Shown: positions 17,364 through 26,810, counted from the first letter of the stretch. The stretch is 64,000 bases of DNA from Pseudomonadota bacterium (GCA_022709365.1 JAKLIY010000003.1:62001-126000); one strand, 5' to 3'. Notes: generated by a model from the letters alone, not told the origin. Translations and numbers: made by a program.

Positions 17364-19466
17364 GTGTCTGATCCTTCTCTCATTAATCTGCTGATCCTGG
17401 ATCGCTCCGGGGCGGATGCTGATCATATCGTGAAAACCCTGCGTGGCGATGGCTACCAACTCGAGTCGATCCAAACCGACCAGGTTGAAGAAGCACGGGG
17501 CGCTATCGATTATCAGCCGCTGGATTTAATTCTGCTTCGGGTGACTGACGGATTGCCCACCATCGCCGAGGTCCGGCTGATGGTGGCCGAAGCTCAGCAG
17601 GATATTCCGATTATCGTCGTGGTCGATGACGATCACCGCCAGGTATGTCGCCCATCCCGGTTGCTGGAGGAAGGCGCCGACAACTTTTTTTATCTGGACG
17701 ATGCCGACCATCTGGTGACGACTCTCCGCAAGGAATTGCGCCATTTACGGGATCGCAAGCGCCAACAATCGTTTGAAGTGCGCTTCAAGGAAAGTGAAAC
17801 CCGCAGTCAGGCATTGCTGGAGAATATCCAGGAGCCAATCGCCTATATTCATGAAGGTGTTCATGCTTATGCCAATTCGGCCTACTTGCGCCTATTCAAC
17901 TACCAACGCAAGGAAGAACTGGCGAATATTCAGTTAGTCCACATGGTCCCGCCGGGATACCGGGACGCGCTGAAAAGCGTCTTGCGTCGCAGTATCCGTT
18001 CCGGCAAGGCCATCGAACCGGTAGAACTGGTCGGACTGCGCAGCAATGGCCAGACCTTTCCGATCCTGCTGGAATGCGCCCCGACGCGGATGAATGATGA
18101 GCCTTGCACCCAGATCATCGTCCGCGACGCCACGCCGGAGAAGAGTCCCTATAACCAGCAGTTGGAGGAAATGCTCAAACTCGACGAGGTGACGGGTCTA
18201 TACAACCGGCGATTTTTCCTCGAAGCCCTGGAGATCGACCGTGATGGGGCTGTGCTGTATATCCTGTTCACGGATTATTCCGCCATTCGTTATACCATGG
18301 GCTTTGAAGCTCTTGAGGAGTTCGTCCGCGAAGCCGCCCTTCTCATCAAGCAGATGTTGGCACCGGATGACATGGCGGCTCACTTCGCCAGCGAGGTCTT
18401 CGTCGTCTATCTGCCGACCCGTTCCTCGACGGATTCGCTGGCGCTAGCCGACCACATCCGTAAAACCATTGCTGAATACAATTTCAAAATCGATGGCAAG
18501 CTGTTTACCACCACCTGCTGCATCGGCGTCTACGATGCGCGCGGCAGCCATGAAAATGCTTTACAAATCTTATCGCGCGCTGATCGCGCCTGTGAAGCCG
18601 CTCGTCAACGGGGTGGCAACCAGGTTGAGATCTATATGCCGCCCAAGGAACAAAGCCAGCGGAGCGCAACTGCGGGCGTGGAAGTCAGTGAAGAGGATAA
18701 AGCGATCATCCGCCTGATTCGCGAGGCGCTGACCAATGGCCGCTTTACGCTGAATTATCAACCGATCGTCAGCTTCGAAAACACCGAGGAAGCACGCTAC
18801 AAGGTTTATCTGCGAATGGTCGACGAATCCCGCGACCGCCAGTCGATGGATAAGCTGGGCGGCGTAGCAGTGCGCTATGGCATGATGAGTACTCTGGATA
18901 AATGGACGATCATTCGCGGCATGGCGGCGCTGATTGAAATCCAGAAGCGTGGGGCTAAACCGCCCACCCTGTTTATACGGTTGTCCCGTAATTCGCTTTC
19001 GGACAAGGATTTTACAGACTGGCTCACTAAGCGCTTCAAGGAGAGCCGACTGGCCTGTTCGCTGCTAGCCTTCGAGATCAAGGAAGACGATGCCGATGAG
19101 TGCTTCGAGGAAAGCCGGTTGCTGCAGGCTCATCTGCGGGAACTGGGCTGTGGCATAGCTCTGTCCCATTTTGGTGGCAAACCCCATTCCGAGCGATTGC
19201 TCCAGGAACTGGTGCCGGATTACATCAAACTGGATGGCAGTCTGATCGAACGACTGGCCAAGGCCAAGGACAACAACAGTCGGCAGGCGATGGCGGCGCT
19301 GGCTCAGCAGGCGCACGATCTAAAAACCCGGGTGGTGGCTGCCGGAGTGACCACCGCACCGCAAATGGCCAGCATTTGGCAGTTCGGCGTCACTCTGGTG
19401 CAAGGCAGCATGGTAGCGGATGCCGGCGAACAGTTGGATTTCGATTTCCGCCAGTACGCCGGGTGA
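17364..19466 (+). CDS. FimX-like REC-PAS-degenerate GGDEF-degenerate EAL protein
   Basis: The ~700-residue product has the FimX order: a receiver-like domain (about 8-130), a PAS domain (about 145-270, LLENIQEPIAYIHEGVHAYANS), a GGDEF domain (about 280-440) and an EAL domain (about 465-695). The cyclase motif is HFASEVFVVYLP instead of GGDEF, and the EAL triad is replaced by KVYLRM, so neither enzyme activity is expected. In FimX the degenerate EAL binds cyclic di-GMP and regulates type IV pilus assembly; the same role is inferred here. I favour the GTG at 17364, nine bases after GAGG, over TTG at 17355. It follows epmB by 48 bases and may be cotranscribed. Confidence 0.85.
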   Translation: MSDPSLINLLILDRSGADADHIVKTLRGDGYQLESIQTDQVEEARGAIDYQPLDLILLRVTDGLPTIAEVRLMVAEAQQDIPIIVVVDDDHRQVCRPSRLLEEGADNFFYLDDADHLVTTLRKELRHLRDRKRQQSFEVRFKESETRSQALLENIQEPIAYIHEGVHAYANSAYLRLFNYQRKEELANIQLVHMVPPGYRDALKSVLRRSIRSGKAIEPVELVGLRSNGQTFPILLECAPTRMNDEPCTQIIVRDATPEKSPYNQQLEEMLKLDEVTGLYNRRFFLEALEIDRDGAVLYILFTDYSAIRYTMGFEALEEFVREAALLIKQMLAPDDMAAHFASEVFVVYLPTRSSTDSLALADHIRKTIAEYNFKIDGKLFTTTCCIGVYDARGSHENALQILSRADRACEAARQRGGNQVEIYMPPKEQSQRSATAGVEVSEEDKAIIRLIREALTNGRFTLNYQPIVSFENTEEARYKVYLRMVDESRDRQSMDKLGGVAVRYGMMSTLDKWTIIRGMAALIEIQKRGAKPPTLFIRLSRNSLSDKDFTDWLTKRFKESRLACSLLAFEIKEDDADECFEESRLLQAHLRELGCGIALSHFGGKPHSERLLQELVPDYIKLDGSLIERLAKAKDNNSRQAMAALAQQAHDLKTRVVAAGVTTAPQMASIWQFGVTLVQGSMVADAGEQLDFDFRQYAG

Positions 19467-19472
19467 AGGTGG

Positions 19473-19491
19473 GGCCGACTTCCAGTCGGCC
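19473..19491. terminator. Perfect hairpin between convergent fimX-like and htpX genes
   Basis: GGCCGACT, three bases, AGTCGGCC lies between the two converging genes. There is no T-run on either strand, so intrinsic termination is uncertain; it could be a bidirectional transcript-end stabiliser. Confidence 0.4.
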
Positions 19492-19498
19492 TGAACGC

Positions 19499-20383
19499 TT
19501 ATCCCTGCTGACGCAGCGCGGCGATACGCTCTTCCAGCGGCGGATGAGTCATCAGCAGCTTGCGCAGACCATCGCCCAGGCCGCCATTGATGCCGAACGC
19601 CGCCATTGACGAGGGCAGTTGCGACGGTTCATGCAACTGCCGCAATCGCTCCAGCACAGCAATCATCTTGCCACGTCCCGCCAACCGGGCGCCGCCGGCG
19701 TCGGCGTGAAACTCCCGATAGCGACTGAACGCCATGACGATCAGCGACGCCAGAAAACCGAAGACGATTTGCATGACCATGCTGGTCAGGAAGTAGCCGA
19801 TACCGGGACCCCGCGATGTCTGACCGCGCGACAGCGCCTGATCGACCAGATGGCCGATCACCCGCGACAGGGCGATGACGAAGGTATTGAGGACCCCCTG
19901 AAGCAGCGTCAGCGTCACCATGTCGCCGTTGGCAACGTGGCTGACCTCATGACCGAGTACTGCTTCCACTTCCTCAGCGCTCATCTGTTCCAGCAAGCCG
20001 GTGCTGACTGCGACCAAGGCGCTATTGCGGTTGGCACCGGTGGCAAAGGCATTGGGTTCCGGCGAGGAGTAAATAGCGACTTCCGGCATGCCAATCCCTG
20101 CGCCTTGGGCTTGGCGGCGCACGGTTTCTACCAGCCATTGCTCGGTCTGGGTACGTGGCTGTTCGATCACTTGGGCGCCGACCGACCGTTTCGCCGCCCA
20201 CTTCGATATCAGCAGCGAGATGATGGAGCCGCCCATGCCAAAAATGGCGGAGAAGATCAACAAACCAGGGATGTTGAGTCCCGTTCCGACCAGAAACCGG
20301 TCAACGCCCAGCACTTGGGCGATGATGCCGAGCAGCACGAGGACCGCCAGATTGGTCGCGGCGAACAGCAGAATACGTTTCAT
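19499..20383 (-). CDS. htpX: Membrane zinc metalloprotease HtpX
   Basis: HtpX is an inner-membrane M48 protease that degrades misfolded membrane proteins alongside FtsH. The 294-residue product starts [19 protein letters not shown], has a second helix near 35-53, the zinc site [10 protein letters not shown], two further helices near 160-210, and the third-ligand region [15 protein letters not shown]. The C terminus [14 protein letters not shown] is typical. I use the ATG at 20383, which has GGAGCACC upstream; the longer frame is not conserved. The spacer to queA is ~70 bases in the same direction. Confidence 0.96.
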   Translation of the reverse strand: MKRILLFAATNLAVLVLLGIIAQVLGVDRFLVGTGLNIPGLLIFSAIFGMGGSIISLLISKWAAKRSVGAQVIEQPRTQTEQWLVETVRRQAQGAGIGMPEVAIYSSPEPNAFATGANRNSALVAVSTGLLEQMSAEEVEAVLGHEVSHVANGDMVTLTLLQGVLNTFVIALSRVIGHLVDQALSRGQTSRGPGIGYFLTSMVMQIVFGFLASLIVMAFSRYREFHADAGGARLAGRGKMIAVLERLRQLHEPSQLPSSMAAFGINGGLGDGLRKLLMTHPPLEERIAALRQQG

Positions 20384-20452
20384 GGGGGTGCTCCGTTGAG
20401 AAGATACTGGCGACTCTATAGACATGTTGCGGAAAATTTCAAGCTGCCTTGC

Positions 20453-21592
20453 TCAGACCATGGGCCGGCGGGTGATGAACATGGCGTCGCCGTAACTGAA
20501 AAACCGGTAGCGCTGTTCCACTGCATGGCGGTAGGCGTGCAGAATTTCCGCCTGACCGGCGAAGGCGGCCACCAGCATGAGCAGCGTCGATTCCGGCAGG
20601 TGGAAATTGGTGATCAGCGCGTCCACGCACCGGAAACGGTAGCCGGGATAAATAAAAATTCGCGTTTTGCCCGTCCAGGGTTGCGGAATCCCGTCATCAT
20701 CGGTCGCAGTTTCCAGCGCCCGCGTGACCGTGGTGCCGACCGCGATGATCCGTCCACCTCGTTCCTGCGCCGCCTGAATGTACTCGCAGGCCACCGCGCT
20801 GACCTCGATCCGTTCAGCGTGCATCACATGTTCTGCGATGCGCTCCACCCGCAGCGGCTGAAAGGTGCCCGCCCCGACATGCAGGGTGATGAATGTCTGT
20901 TCCACGCCTAGCGCGGCCAGTTGCTCAAGCAAGGCCGGATCGAAATGCAAACCGGCAGTCGGCGCTGCTACTGCGCCCGGCCAGCGGGCGTAAACCGTCT
21001 GGTAACGCTCGCGGTCTTCCTCGGTCGGTTCACGGGTAATATACGGCGGCAAGGGCATTCGGCCATGTCGTTCCAGCAGCGGCAGCCACGCTTCATCGCC
21101 TTCGAGGTGAATTTCAAACAGACCTTCGTGGCGACCGAGGACCGTGGCGACAAAGCCGGCGTCGAACTGCAATCGTCCGCCCGGCTTGGGCGCTTTGCCG
21201 GCGCGAATTTGCACCAGCGCCCGTTGCTCGTCCAGCAGGCGCTCCATCAGCAACTCGAACCGCCCACCGCTGGGTTTGCGTCCGAATAGCCGGGCGGGAA
21301 TCACCCGGGTATCGTTGAACACCAGCAGATCGCCGGGCCGCAGCAGTTCCGGCAATTCGCGGAACTGGCGGTCGCTGATCGCGCCGGTTGCGCCATCCAG
21401 GGTCAATAACCGACTATCACTGCGCTGGGCCAGCGGTTGCTGCGCAATCAATTCCGGCGGCAAATCGAAATGGAAATCCTGGCGGCGCGGCGCATCCGCC
21501 AGAACAGACCGGGGGTGTTCTGCTCCCGTTGACTGGCCCTTATGGAACCCTGACCCTTGTCTAAACTCTGATCTAAACTGTGAATCTGTCAT
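20453..21592 (-). CDS. queA: tRNA preQ1(34) S-adenosylmethionine ribosyltransferase-isomerase
   Basis: QueA transfers and rearranges the ribosyl moiety of SAM to form epoxyqueuosine at the tRNA wobble base. Family hallmarks are all present: [69 protein letters not shown] and the ending [13 protein letters not shown]. Conserved homology begins at about residue 36 ([16 protein letters not shown]). The 35 residues ahead of that are unusual, and no ATG, GTG or TTG codon lies in frame between 21592 and the conserved start, so either the protein is N-terminally extended or a non-standard codon is used. It is divergent from the dsbC-like gene. Confidence 0.93.
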   Translation of the reverse strand: MTDSQFRSEFRQGSGFHKGQSTGAEHPRSVLADAPRRQDFHFDLPPELIAQQPLAQRSDSRLLTLDGATGAISDRQFRELPELLRPGDLLVFNDTRVIPARLFGRKPSGGRFELLMERLLDEQRALVQIRAGKAPKPGGRLQFDAGFVATVLGRHEGLFEIHLEGDEAWLPLLERHGRMPLPPYITREPTEEDRERYQTVYARWPGAVAAPTAGLHFDPALLEQLAALGVEQTFITLHVGAGTFQPLRVERIAEHVMHAERIEVSAVACEYIQAAQERGGRIIAVGTTVTRALETATDDDGIPQPWTGKTRIFIYPGYRFRCVDALITNFHLPESTLLMLVAAFAGQAEILHAYRHAVEQRYRFFSYGDAMFITRRPMV

Positions 21593-21618
21593 TCCGTTGC
21601 CATCATGTGGATATTGAA

Positions 21619-22398
21619 ATGCGTAAAACCTTGCTGATTGCCGCCGCCTTCTATGCGACGGGTGTACTGGCTGCTGAAGACGTCAAGCCGGCAGCGGCTC
21701 CGGCGCCTGCCATTACGGTGAAACAACCGGATCTCGCCAAACTTCAGGCGGCGCTGAACGGTGAAAAACCCGATAGCGTCGTTCCATCCGCGATTCCGGG
21801 ACTGTTCGAGGTAGTCCTCGGCGGTCAGGTGCTTTATCTGAGCGAGGATGGGCGCTTTATAGTGCAGGGCGACCTCCTCGATCTGGGTTCCCGCGCCAAT
21901 CTGACCGAAAACCGGCGTGGTGAGTTGCGCGGCAAGGCCATTGAGGCGGTGAGCGAGAAGGATATGGTGATTTTCGCGCCCGCAGGACCGGCCAAGTACA
22001 CCGTCACGATCTTCACTGATGTTGATTGTGGCTACTGCCGCAAGATGCATAGCCAGATGGCCGCCTATAACAAGGAAGGCATCAAGATACGCTACTTGCT
22101 GTTTCCGCGTGAGGGCATCAATTCCGAGTCGTTCAACAAGGCCGTTTCGGTCTGGTGCGCCGATAACCGACAGGAGGCGATGACGAAGGCCAAGCGCGGC
22201 GAAACCATCGAAAACAAGAGTTGCGATAACCCGGTGCAGGCGCAGTACGAGTTGGGGCAAAAGCTCGGTGTGCGCGGTACGCCCAGCATGATCCTGGAGA
22301 ATGGCGAGATGTTACCGGGTTATGTGCCGCCTACCCAGTTGGCGGAACTGCTGGCCAGCGGCAAGGATAAAGCGGCTAAAGCAGCCGGCCAGCCCTGA
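21619..22398 (+). CDS. dsbC: DsbC-type periplasmic thiol:disulfide interchange protein
   Basis: The product (259 residues) has a signal peptide ([21 protein letters not shown]), an N-terminal dimerisation region (about 45-115, with [19 protein letters not shown]), and a thioredoxin-fold domain with the active site CGYC inside [12 protein letters not shown]. It also has the cis-proline region [13 protein letters not shown]. DsbC isomerises wrong disulfides in the periplasm and is kept reduced by DsbD. A downstream extension rich in lysine and alanine ends the protein. I use the ATG at 21619 because it starts the signal peptide; the frame is open from 21580. DsbG cannot be fully excluded. Confidence 0.88.
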   Translation: MRKTLLIAAAFYATGVLAAEDVKPAAAPAPAITVKQPDLAKLQAALNGEKPDSVVPSAIPGLFEVVLGGQVLYLSEDGRFIVQGDLLDLGSRANLTENRRGELRGKAIEAVSEKDMVIFAPAGPAKYTVTIFTDVDCGYCRKMHSQMAAYNKEGIKIRYLLFPREGINSESFNKAVSVWCADNRQEAMTKAKRGETIENKSCDNPVQAQYELGQKLGVRGTPSMILENGEMLPGYVPPTQLAELLASGKDKAAKAAGQP

Positions 22399-22430
22399 GA
22401 GGGAAAATAGCTGAATCACGGGTATGCGTT

Positions 22431-22458
22431 CACCCTCTCCCACGTTGGGGAGGGGGAG
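22431..22458. repeat. C/G-rich palindromic repeat (intergenic copy)
   Basis: CACCCTCTCCCACGTTGGGG followed by AGGGGGAG forms a C-rich/G-rich hairpin just after the dsbC-like gene. It belongs to the same family as the copies inside coding genes at 27971, 37158, 37944, 45973, 61033 and 62133. Confidence 0.6.
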
Positions 22459-22500
22459 TCCGATAACCGACTGTTTTGTAAGACCCCCTCCCCCCTTTAT

Positions 22501-23724
22501 CAGGGCAATCGCGCTATGTGGTAGCTGGGCTAGGTTGGCCGAAAAGCAGACGCAACCGATAGTCATCGTTGAGGGCAGCCCGGAGCTTGCGGCGCCGGAG
22601 GCTATCGCGCACCGGGCTGTTGTGGCGCAGCACGTTGAGGACCATGCGGCGAATCACAGCCAGGTTTTCCGCCGAGTGGTCCTTGCGGGTCCGGCAGGCA
22701 TCTTCCCCAAATTGCACGTCCAAGACCCAGTGCTGTTGGTTTTCGATGCCCCAGTGCTGACGCACCGTGGCCGCAAACTGGTCACGCTTCGCCAGCGAGT
22801 ACAGGAAGTAGCGGCATTCGGTGCTGGTGTTTTTCCCGATAATCCGGGTGGATTCGACCCGGCCGACCGCTTGGAGTCCCGCCCAGTCCGGTTTCGCCTC
22901 CAGCCAGTCGATCGGGTGGCTGAGCGCATAGCGGCGGATTTCGATCCGGCCATGGTCCTTCTCCACCGTTTCCCGCACCGCCAACCGCCCGCCCGCCCCT
23001 TCGGTCTCCAGCCAGAGTTGCACGTCCGCGCACAAGGTGGGATGGTTGTCTTTCAACGTCAAGACGTACTCCGCACCCGCGTCGATGCGGGTCTGGGCGA
23101 TGGCTTTCTGGCAGCCCATGGCGTCGATCGACACCACCGCTCCGCGCAGGTCCAGCAGCCCTAGCACATCCGGAATCGCCGTGATCTCATTGGACTTCTC
23201 CGCCACCGCCTGCTGCCCCAACACCCAGCGCGCCCGGCCGGCAAACGCACGCACCAGATGGACGGCCGGGTTCGCCCCGTCTCGACTCCCCCGCACCGCC
23301 TTGCCATCCACACACACCGGCTCGTCGGCCAAGCTCGGCAACGCCGCCGTCGCCCAAGCGGTGAAGGCCGTCTGGAAGGCCACCGGATCGATCCGCCCCA
23401 GCACGTCGCTCAAGGTATCGTGCGAAGGAATGCCATTGGGCAACTCCAGAAAACTCCGCAACCCGGCTTCCTTCTCCTCGGCGAAGTCCGACATGCCTAC
23501 CCAGTCCTCCACCCCGCTCAACACCGCACACAGCACGATCATCAGAATATCATGGAGTTTATGGAGCTTGTTGCGCGTCTCGCGGCGCGGGTCGGGCAGA
23601 TCGGCAAAATACGGGCGCGGGTCGAGCAATTGGGGCAGCATCAGTTCTCTCCAGCCGACAGTTCCTGCCTCGTCACCCCGGCAATCCCCCTCTTGTCAAC
23701 CCCCCATATAGCGCGATTGCCCTG
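22501..23724 (-). mobile_element. ISAs1-family insertion sequence, apparently intact
   Basis: A 1224-bp element is bounded by 21-base inverted repeats, left CAGGGCAATCGCGCTATGTGG and right (read inwards) CAGGGCAATCGCGCTATATGG, 20 of 21 identical. It contains one full transposase gene. Flanking bases do not show a perfect target duplication (ccctttat versus accccctg). The flanks, AGACCCCCTCCCCCC on the left (22481-22500) and a G-rich segment ending GGGGTCT on the right (23725-23757), look like two halves of one C/G-rich palindromic repeat, so the element appears to have landed in such a repeat. Confidence 0.9.
22514..23641 (-). CDS. ISAs1-family transposase
   Basis: The 375-residue product has the ISAs1/H-repeat transposase layout: an N-terminal DUF4338-like/H-repeat segment (YFADLPDPRRETRNKLHKL, DWVGMSDFAEEK, PSHDTLSDVLGRID), the catalytic VCVDGKAVRGS, VVSIDAMGCQKAIA and TLKDNHPTL. 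The C-terminal part carries HWGIENQQHWVLDVQFGED and NLAVIRRMVLN. No stop or frameshift was seen, so it could be active. It fills the element between the two inverted repeats. Confidence 0.92.
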   Translation of the reverse strand: MLPQLLDPRPYFADLPDPRRETRNKLHKLHDILMIVLCAVLSGVEDWVGMSDFAEEKEAGLRSFLELPNGIPSHDTLSDVLGRIDPVAFQTAFTAWATAALPSLADEPVCVDGKAVRGSRDGANPAVHLVRAFAGRARWVLGQQAVAEKSNEITAIPDVLGLLDLRGAVVSIDAMGCQKAIAQTRIDAGAEYVLTLKDNHPTLCADVQLWLETEGAGGRLAVRETVEKDHGRIEIRRYALSHPIDWLEAKPDWAGLQAVGRVESTRIIGKNTSTECRYFLYSLAKRDQFAATVRQHWGIENQQHWVLDVQFGEDACRTRKDHSAENLAVIRRMVLNVLRHNSPVRDSLRRRKLRAALNDDYRLRLLFGQPSPATT

Positions 23725-23769
23725 ACCCCCTGATGGGGGAAGGCTGGGGGGGGGTCTGCACGGTTACAA

Positions 23770-23840
23770 TCACGGATTGGCGCGGATGACCGGATGACAC
23801 GGCGGGTTCTGTGTCATCCGGTCATCCATTGAATCCGTGA
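23770..23840. repeat. Long palindrome of the AATCACGGATT family
   Basis: Inner arms GGATGACCGGATGACAC (23784-23800) and its exact complement (23811-23827) surround a 10-base loop; outer arms TCACGGATT (23770-23778) and AATCCGTGA (23832-23840) extend it. A related palindrome with the same outer arm and the string TGTGTCATCCG occurs at 30227-30315. Confidence 0.75.
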
Positions 23841-23964
23841 CGCAGACAGCGTGTGATGATCGCCCCCGGAGTTTGGTCGCGGGAAAATTGACGGCGGCGA
23901 AATTCCATCCCTTCACATCCTGAATACCTTCATTTCCAATCGGCAGATTATAAGCCTCCGCCTG

Positions 23965-25194
23965 ATGATCTTTAAAAATTTAATCCGGTATACTGAGAAG
24001 GCGATTCCACCCACGCCAGAGGAGCCGATCATGCCGCGACGCCAACTTGTGTTGAGTGAGACCGAACGCCGAGAGTTGGTCCAACTCCGGGATCATGCCC
24101 GTCAGCCGTATCAGCGCGAGCGGGCGGCCGCGTTGTTGAAGATCGCCGATGGGATGCCGGCGGCGCTCGTAGCCCGGCACGGCCTGTTACGCCCGCGGCG
24201 ACCCGATACGGTCTATGCGTGGTTGGACCGCTATCAAGCCACGGGCGGTGCGGGCCTGAAGGTTCATCCCGGCCGCGGGCGCAAGCCCGCTTTTTCCCCC
24301 TCGGCATTCGACGGCGGTGGCCCACACCGAATGGCAATCCCTTTGCCCGCGTGACCCGCGCGTCTGTGGGGTCGAGCGGACCCGCTGGACCTTGGCCAGT
24401 CTCCGCCAAGCGTGTGCGTGGCTGGGCGGCTTGACCTTGGCCGGGGTTCATACCGTCCTGCGACGTGTGCGTATCGTGTGGAAAGTCCTGATCCCGACGA
24501 CGACGCCAAGTTGACCGATGTCGCGGCGGCGGTGGCCGCGGCGAAGGCGCAACCGGGGCCGGTGGTGACCGTTGACTTGGACGAAGTCACCGTCGAACGG
24601 CAACCGACCGTCGTCCACGCCTATGCTCCGACCGGATCGTCCGAACAAGCTCGGGCGGTGCGCAGCCCAAAATCGAATCCGGTGACGCGCCTCCTCGGTA
24701 CCTTGAATGCGCTGACCGGTGGCGTCTTCTATCGCCGGGCCAGCAAGATCGCCGTCGGGTTCCTGGTGGCGTTTTATCAGGCGCTATGCCAGGCCTACCC
24801 CGACGCTGAACGGATCGATGTCATTCAAGATAACGGGCCGGTGCATACCCATCCCGATCTGTTAGTCGCCCTGGAACCCCAAGAGACGCGCTGGCCGGGG
24901 TACCGCCCCCCGAATTGGCCGACGGAACCCAGTGCAACCGCAATCTGACGATGGGGTGAATTGAAACTACCCATCCAAATCGTGCCGCTGCCCACCTATG
25001 CCTCGTGGTGCAATCCGATCGAGAAGCTCTGGCGCAAACTGCGCCAGGACGTGACCCACCTCCATCGCTGGGCCGATGACCTCGAAACACTCTGTACCGA
25101 GATTGACCGCTTCTTGGATCAATTTGCCCATGGCTCCTTGGAACTGCTGCGCTACGCGGGCCTAGAGATACCGGATTAAATTTTTAAAGATCAT
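23965..25194 (+). mobile_element. IS630-family element, decayed transposase but perfect termini
   Basis: A 1230-bp element is bounded by perfect 27-base inverted repeats, at 23965-23991 (beginning ATGATCTTTAAAAATTTAAT) and 25168-25194. The interior encodes an IS630-type DDE transposase broken at three places. No TA target duplication is visible directly outside the ends. Perfect ends with a dead transposase suggest recent loss of function or mobilisation in trans by an intact copy elsewhere. Confidence 0.85.
24031..25179 (+). pseudogene. IS630-family transposase, two frameshifts and one in-frame stop
   Basis: The reading frame starts MPRRQLVLSETERRELVQL (helix-turn-helix N terminus) and continues to about 24290. 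There homology moves to another frame (GTG 24317 onward, WQSLCPRDPRVCGVERTRW, LRQACAWLGGLTLAGVHTVL), and it returns to the first frame near 24490. The catalytic core shows VTVDLDEVTV and VIQDNGPVHTHPD. A TGA at 24946-24948 then interrupts the frame before the last part with PTYASWCNPIEKLWRKLR, which holds the catalytic glutamate. All three DDE residues survive in sequence, but no continuous protein can be made. Confidence 0.85.
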
Positions 25195-25495
25195 TAGCCG
25201 GTTAGTCATTGAGATAGGACAAAGAGACCGGGAGTTGCTGGATCGGAAGAAACTGAATTCGGTTCATATTGAACCGGGCCGGGCTATTCAATCTAAGCTG
25301 ATTTTTGATAAATCCAGTCATTTTAATCATTAAAAAATATTTTATTATCAATATGATAAATCAATTTGTCATGCTTATTGCTTGACTTTAGTTATGGTTG
25401 CAATTTTAACTAGACTATTTAAGGGCATTGCCCTCAAGAATTGCCGAAAATAAGTCGGCCACTCACTGAATCCAAGCCATGAGGTATTCGCAATA
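25195..25495. other. AT-rich intergenic region upstream of the orphan gene
   Basis: This ~300-base stretch is much richer in A and T than the flanks, especially from 25310 to 25420. It holds an inverted pair GGTTCA/TGAACC near 25261-25277 and the promoter-like site listed separately. No coding frame or RNA gene was recognised. Confidence 0.5.
25382..25410 (+). promoter_or_regulatory. Possible sigma-70 promoter for the gene at 25496
   Basis: TTGACT and TTTAAC are separated by 17 bases in an AT-rich stretch about 85 bases ahead of the start codon. The match is 5 of 6 and 4 of 6 to consensus. Confidence 0.35.
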
Positions 25496-26578
25496 ATGAG
25501 CATCGATATGAGCAAAAAGGTAGACATCTACCTGCAAAATCCAGCATTCTTCCAGATTGATCTGGAGAATCAGAAATCTATTTGGATGGATAATTATGTT
25601 CGTCCACTAGGCAGCCACTATGAGGCGGCGCTCCGGGCACTCCAAGACGTATTTACTGAAGCCAGTCGAAGAAGAAAAGAACAAGAGGCTAGACTGGCAA
25701 AGATTGATGCAATCAATGGATTGGTTCTATCCATTCTGTTTGCAGGCATCGATATTATGGGCGCTGCCGCACTCAAAGACGTAAAAATCCTCAGCCGTAT
25801 GTCCACCAATAAGGGATTAGAATCCTTTCTTGAATCCAGTAATGATACGGCTACAGCAGTCAAAAATTTTCTCTCCCAATCATCTTCTTTCAGCGAAAAA
25901 ATTTTCGCGAATCTAGACGATAAAATTAAGGGCTTTGCCCAGACCGGGACCGTTACCGGTTCAATCGAGTTTGTCAAAAAGATGAGTGCGGATGTTGGGG
26001 CTGCCATCCCCAGCGATCCCAGCGTATCCTGGCCAGGCGAACTCAAGTTTCAAAATGATATGGCTATTTTCTATTCAACTACCTATAGGTTGATTAACGA
26101 ATCATTTGTCAACCTGGTGCGGGATAGTAAAGTGGGCGCCGATCAGAAACGGAAAATTATTGAATTGTTGGTCAATCTACCGATTCTCCACCCGCCGACC
26201 CTCAGTATGCAATCGTTTGAGGGATTTTTCACGACTTATTACGAGGTGTGTTATTGGTGCGATTATCTTAGCGCAGTCACATCGCTAGGGTTTTTAACGG
26301 AAAAAGGCGTGGATGCTAATAGACCTGCTGGAATCATGCGCGATGGCATCCTCGCCGATGTGATTAACGAGCGCATTGCCAAACTCACCGGCTACTATCT
26401 GACCAATACCGGTGGCAGAGTCGTTGCCACACCTGGCGTGGATATTCGGCTGGAATGGGATGGGTATGTAAACAAATCGTCTCAGGTGGTTTTTCTCAGG
26501 ACGGTCCGTTCTGAAGCATTTACTAAAAACGTAAAGCCTCTGCTTATCGCCGCCGGTGCCAGCACGACGCTGTTTTGA
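25496..26578 (+). CDS. Unrecognised 360-residue protein in AT-rich island
   Basis: I do not recognise this protein. It has no signal peptide. Residues about 41-70 look like a charged coiled-coil helix (EALRALQ... ASRRRKEQEARLAKI by composition), immediately followed by a hydrophobic, glycine-containing segment at about 73-92 (INGLVLSILFAGIDIMGAAA). A long serine-rich helical middle region follows, and the C-terminal third is mixed alpha/beta (GVDIRLEWDGYVNKSSQVVF). GAGG lies about 10 bases ahead of the ATG. The gene is AT-rich compared with its neighbours and lies between a decayed IS and a truncated restriction gene, so it was probably acquired by transfer. The helix-hydrophobic-hairpin pattern would fit a membrane-active protein, but that is speculation. 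Confidence 0.7.
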   Translation: MSIDMSKKVDIYLQNPAFFQIDLENQKSIWMDNYVRPLGSHYEAALRALQDVFTEASRRRKEQEARLAKIDAINGLVLSILFAGIDIMGAAALKDVKILSRMSTNKGLESFLESSNDTATAVKNFLSQSSSFSEKIFANLDDKIKGFAQTGTVTGSIEFVKKMSADVGAAIPSDPSVSWPGELKFQNDMAIFYSTTYRLINESFVNLVRDSKVGADQKRKIIELLVNLPILHPPTLSMQSFEGFFTTYYEVCYWCDYLSAVTSLGFLTEKGVDANRPAGIMRDGILADVINERIAKLTGYYLTNTGGRVVATPGVDIRLEWDGYVNKSSQVVFLRTVRSEAFTKNVKPLLIAAGASTTLF

Positions 26579-26591
26579 GAATGAGAAACCA

Positions 26592-26633
26592 TTAAAAAAA
26601 AAGGCAGAACGCGCTTTGTTCGCGTTTTGTCTT
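26592..26633. terminator. Bidirectional-looking terminator hairpin
   Basis: AAGGCAGAACGCG (26601-26613) pairs with CGCGTTTTGTCTT (26621-26633), 13 base pairs with two G-T pairs and a 7-base loop. A run of nine A on its left gives a U-tract on the minus strand. It directly follows the orphan gene and would also end minus-strand transcription from the truncated restriction gene. Confidence 0.7.
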
Positions 26634-26810
26634 GGATTTCTCGCTTTTCAAACATTCAACCCGATAATTCACCACGCCTTCACATCAGTGAAGGTGTCAA
26701 TTAGGCCGTGTTTAAAAAATAGCTAACGAAGCATGATGACGATGAGGGGGTAGTGTTCTCGGCGTGGATATGAATATTAACAACTCTTTGATTATGTTTA
26801 ATTTGATCCG

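Noticed and set aside
22491..23734. Target-site duplication for the ISAs1-type element
   Set aside because: The 8-10 bases on each side do not match; none is claimed.
26700..26810. End of another insertion sequence (CCGTGTTTAAAAAATAGC region)
   Set aside because: A short minus-strand frame ends HYPLIVIMLR like some transposases, but it is under 20 residues and no inverted repeat was found.
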